NCBI RefSeq assembly: GCF_029023725.1
Contig: NZ_CP119075.1
Coordinates: forward strand, 3,343,501-3,407,500
DNA length: 64,000 bases
DNA from: Synoicihabitans lomoniglobus
GTDB lineage: Bacteria; Verrucomicrobiota; Verrucomicrobiia; Opitutales; Opitutaceae
Reading direction: 5' to 3'
This document shows positions 61,353 through 64,000 of this stretch, piece by piece. The translations under genes and the position numbers were made by a program. The notes under the pieces are model-generated. The model worked only from the letters and a program-made list of their open reading frames with translations, was not told the origin of the DNA and made no database searches. Within the stretch, counting starts at the first letter, position 1, and each line of letters opens with the position of its first letter.

Positions 61353-62183
61353 CTAAGACAAGTCTTCCAACGGCACTTTATCCATGTCGTCGAAATCCTG
61401 ATTTTCGCCGCCCATGCCCCACACGAACGAATAGGCTCCGGTGCCGGCGCCGGCGTGAATCGACCACGAGGGGGAGATGACGGCTTCGCCGCTGCGCACG
61501 ACGACGCTGCGCGTGGCATCGGGTGGTCCCATGAAATGCATGACCACCGACTCGTCGGACAAGTCGCAGTAGCAATAGACTTCCGAGCGACGCATGTGGG
61601 TGTGGGGCGGCATGGTGTTCCACACACTCCCCTTGCTGATGAGGGTGATGCCCATGACCAGTTGGCAGCTCTCCACCACCCCGGGGGCAATGTATTTGAA
61701 GATGGTGCGCACGTTGCCGGTGACGGCCTCGCCGAGCGCGGTGCCTTCCATGGCGTCGAACTTGATCAACTTCGTCGGATGCGTGGCGTGCGCCGGATAA
61801 CTCAACACGTAGAAACGCGCCGGCCGATCGGGATCCGCCGAAGTGAACACCGGCGTCCGCGAACCGCGGCCCAGATACAAACCATCCTTGCTGGCGAGGT
61901 CGAACGACTGCGCCCCGACCTCGACCCGCCCGGCACCGCCGAGATTGATGATACCAACTTCACGGCGTTCACAGAAACTGTCGGCCGCGAGGTTGGGCGG
62001 AGCCTCCAATTCAACCGGCGCGGTGGTCGGCATGATGCCGCCGATGACCGTGCGATCCACGTCCCAATAGTTGAAGCTCTGTTGACCGGGTCGGAACAGA
62101 CGAGGGAGGTGAAAACGCTGGCGCAGTTCCGCCGAGGAAAGCCGGTCGAAGTCCGCCGGATGCACGTCGTGGTAATGTTGCAT
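61353..62183 (-). CDS. kduI: 5-keto-4-deoxyuronate isomerase KduI (copy 2)
   Basis: The 276-residue protein is a full-length paralogue of the KduI at 57146, with the same metal-site block NTMPPHTHMRRSEVYCY, SPSWSIHAGAGT, NYWDVDRTVIGGIMP and the same length. The start is ATG 62183 (MQHYHDVHPADF). Differences are spread through the chain, so it is an old duplication with both copies apparently intact. It follows receptor 2 by 90 bp and is terminated by the hairpin at 61310-61340. Confidence 0.96.
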   Translation of the reverse strand: MQHYHDVHPADFDRLSSAELRQRFHLPRLFRPGQQSFNYWDVDRTVIGGIMPTTAPVELEAPPNLAADSFCERREVGIINLGGAGRVEVGAQSFDLASKDGLYLGRGSRTPVFTSADPDRPARFYVLSYPAHATHPTKLIKFDAMEGTALGEAVTGNVRTIFKYIAPGVVESCQLVMGITLISKGSVWNTMPPHTHMRRSEVYCYCDLSDESVVMHFMGPPDATRSVVVRSGEAVISPSWSIHAGAGTGAYSFVWGMGGENQDFDDMDKVPLEDLS

Positions 62184-62209
62184 GAGAAAAAAATCGGCGT
62201 GGGACGGGA

Positions 62210-62231
62210 CGATTGACGCAAGCATCAATCG
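62210..62231 (-). promoter_or_regulatory. Intercistronic hairpin between receptor 2 and kduI copy 2
   Basis: CGATTGA (62210-62216) and TCAATCG (62225-62231) form a perfect 7-bp stem with an 8-nt loop in the 89-bp gap between receptor 2 and kduI copy 2, mirroring the position of the hairpin at 57998 although its sequence is different. No T-run follows. Confidence 0.4.
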
Positions 62232-62272
62232 CCCCGCCGCAACCGCCGGGCTACCGGGTGAACCGAGACGGA

Positions 62273-64000
62273 TTAGAACGTGCCCTTGATGCCGAACGCA
62301 TATTGCACGGCGAACTCCTCCTGTTGGTAGTTGTGGGCGTAACCCGGCATTTCGTCACCATAGCGCTGCAACACCTGCGGTTGGTTGGTGACGTTGCGGG
62401 CGTTGAGGAACACGGCGAAGCGTTTGCTGAACTTGTAGCCAAAGTTGAGATCGAGATACAACCGGTCCTCGTAATATTCCGCACCGTTGGTGCCCAGGCC
62501 GGAGCGGAAAGAGCGGAACTGTTGGCCGCGGTAGTTCCAGTTGACCTTGGCGGTGAAGCGCTGGCCGCTGTAGGAAATGCCCCAGTTGGCCAGCTCCTCG
62601 ATGAAGCCGTTCCAGTCGGCCGTGACGCCGCCGTCGAGGTCGAGTTTGGTGGCGTTGGCAAAGATCGACAGGTTGCTCCAGATGCCCGGCAGTTTGGTGA
62701 GCTGCTGCACGTAGTTGAACTCCACTCCGGAAATCTTGGCATCCCCGGAATTGACCTTGGTCGACAGGTTATACCCGAGCAGCGACGGATCGAGGTTGTA
62801 GGTGTCCAAGTCGTCCTCATCGACGAACTTGGCAATACTGCCGAAGAAGTCGCTCACATCCTTGTGAAACACGCCCACGGAAAACACGCCGGCGGGACGG
62901 AAGTAGTATTCCAACGACAGGTCGAAGTTGTTCGCGGTATACGGCTTCAAGGCCGGATTGCGCACCGTGATGTCGCCCCCCGGATCGCCGGCCGCCGGAG
63001 CATCGTCGTGATTGATCTCCGTGCCCGGCAGCACGTTGCTGAAGTTGGGCCGACCAATGGTCTTGGCATACCCCAGACGCACGAGGAAGTTCTCGTTCAC
63101 GTCATAGATGAAGTGCGCACTGGGATAGACGCCGTCGTAGCTGCTCGAGTGTGACTGCGCCCGGGGCAACCATTTGAGTCGCTCGCGCGTGTAAGGATCG
63201 TTCGAGAGGAAGTTGCCGTTGGCATCCTTGTCACCGTCGGGCAGATACAGATAACCCAGACCGTCGAGGCTGGTTTTCTCGTAGCGCAGACCGGTGATGA
63301 ACCGGGCCTGACCTTCCATCAGCTTGACCTCGCCCTGCACGTAGGCGGAGTCGACGCGTTCCTCCAGATTGTAGTCCGCCTTGACCCGATCGGACCAGTT
63401 GGCCGTTTGGGCCACGAAATGATCGGGGTTGGCCAGGAAGTAGGCGTAGACCTTGCGGGGATCGACATAAACCGGGGCGTCGAAACCGAAGAAGGGATCC
63501 TGATCCGTGTAGATTTCATCGGCGAACTGGGCGGGCGAGTCGTTGCCCTGCACCCCGTCGGCCCCGACGAATTCGTAGTCGTTGTTGCGACGCAAAATGT
63601 CGCGCTCCTGATTGCGAGTGGCGACGCCGACCTGAAGTTTGAACCGGTCGAAGCTCTTGGTCACATCGAGATTGCCTCCGACAAATTCGTCCCACGAATC
63701 ACGCGGGTTGGAACGCACTTCATCGATGTAGTAATTGTCGAGGTTCTGCCAATCGAACGCGTTGCCGTTGGCATCGTAAACCGCCATGGTCGGAGCCTGA
63801 TCCGGCGCGACGCCAACGTTCCCAAAGTCGATGTCGAGGTTTTTGGCGCGAATGGTGACCCCGGAGAAATGACCTTCCGTGATATCGTCGTATTCGTTGG
63901 TGGCGTGGGAATAGTAGGCCCCGGCTTTGATCTCCAGATCGTCCCGGTAGAACTTGTAGTCGAGGTTCAGGTGATTGGTGGTGCCGAACTTGTGACGGTG
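62273..64000 (-). CDS. TonB-dependent receptor 2, C-terminal part (runs off the right edge)
   Basis: The frame is open from the right edge to the stop at 62273, giving 575 residues of barrel ending IKGTF. It is clearly paralogous to receptor 1: KFGTTNHLNLDYKFYRDD matches KFGTTNHANLNYKFFGDD, and blocks such as GHFSGV, PSAHFIYDVNENFLVRLGYA, TIGRPNF and GDITVRNPALKPYTANNFD correspond. The signal, plug and N-terminal barrel lie outside the window. The role is presumably uptake of a related pectic oligosaccharide. Confidence 0.92.
   Translation of the reverse strand, partial: HRHKFGTTNHLNLDYKFYRDDLEIKAGAYYSHATNEYDDITEGHFSGVTIRAKNLDIDFGNVGVAPDQAPTMAVYDANGNAFDWQNLDNYYIDEVRSNPRDSWDEFVGGNLDVTKSFDRFKLQVGVATRNQERDILRRNNDYEFVGADGVQGNDSPAQFADEIYTDQDPFFGFDAPVYVDPRKVYAYFLANPDHFVAQTANWSDRVKADYNLEERVDSAYVQGEVKLMEGQARFITGLRYEKTSLDGLGYLYLPDGDKDANGNFLSNDPYTRERLKWLPRAQSHSSSYDGVYPSAHFIYDVNENFLVRLGYAKTIGRPNFSNVLPGTEINHDDAPAAGDPGGDITVRNPALKPYTANNFDLSLEYYFRPAGVFSVGVFHKDVSDFFGSIAKFVDEDDLDTYNLDPSLLGYNLSTKVNSGDAKISGVEFNYVQQLTKLPGIWSNLSIFANATKLDLDGGVTADWNGFIEELANWGISYSGQRFTAKVNWNYRGQQFRSFRSGLGTNGAEYYEDRLYLDLNFGYKFSKRFAVFLNARNVTNQPQVLQRYGDEMPGYAHNYQQEEFAVQYAFGIKGTF

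Noticed and set aside
1..64000. tRNA or rRNA genes, prophage, integrase or conjugation genes
   Set aside because: None was recognised on either strand by reading; the only mobile-element-related gene is the REP-type transposase at 2406-3428.

Overview
The window is a GC-rich, gene-dense bacterial chromosome segment. A member of the Verrucomicrobiota, most likely Opitutaceae-like, fits best. The reasons are a pectin/uronate cluster built on TonB-dependent receptors without SusD, the very common Opitutaceae type of ECF sigma factor, many hybrid histidine kinases, and few Shine-Dalgarno sites. This placement is inference from gene content and was not checked against a database. No rRNA, tRNA or CRISPR array was seen.

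Layout. 1-3428: the tail of a GxxExxY protein, a CNT nucleoside transporter, a TMEM175-like channel and a REP-associated (Y1) transposase. 3476-8829: an XylR-type regulator divergent from a three-gene galacturonate operon (SDR mannonate oxidoreductase-like, UxaE-like epimerase, UxaC). 8817-15825: a cell-envelope cluster with a GT2 glycosyltransferase, a phosphoglycerol-transferase/LtaS-like enzyme that looks split over two genes, and a divergent 965-aa GT-C-like membrane protein. 15841-18961: a MOSC protein, an ECF sigma factor fused to a membrane segment and a TonB C-terminal domain with an overlapping membrane-anchored partner, and a DUF2200 protein. 19351-29549: a tightly packed operon of four PhnD-like periplasmic binding proteins, a TolC-family outer-membrane protein, a membrane histidine kinase and a REC-PAS-kinase-REC hybrid, with no ABC transporter; this is the best candidate for an undescribed system. 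29595-36628: two related large hybrid sensor kinases. 36928-39027: an Ldh2-family and a D-2-hydroxyacid dehydrogenase.

39144-44585: a sigma-54 activator divergent from a VIT/vWA surface protein with a Gly-rich C-terminal membrane tail, followed by four 158-bp tandem repeats carrying REP-like palindromes, a rhombosortase-family protease and a small lipoprotein. A good -24/-12 match lies directly in front of the VIT/vWA gene.

44602-64000 (all minus strand): a pectin/rhamnogalacturonan utilisation locus. In transcription order it has a TonB-dependent receptor (cut by the right edge), KduI, a terminator, a second TonB-dependent receptor, a second KduI, KduD, a DUF4861 protein, a GH105-GH28 fusion, a TRAP transporter (DctP, DctQ, DctM), a PL10-CE12-CE8 fusion and a GH95 enzyme. 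Together with the UxaC operon these genes would de-esterify and cleave pectin, import oligomers, release galacturonate and unsaturated uronate, and channel them toward 2-keto-3-deoxygluconate (KduI/KduD) and mannonate (UxaC/UxaE/SDR). KDG kinase, KDPG aldolase and mannonate dehydratase are not in the window.
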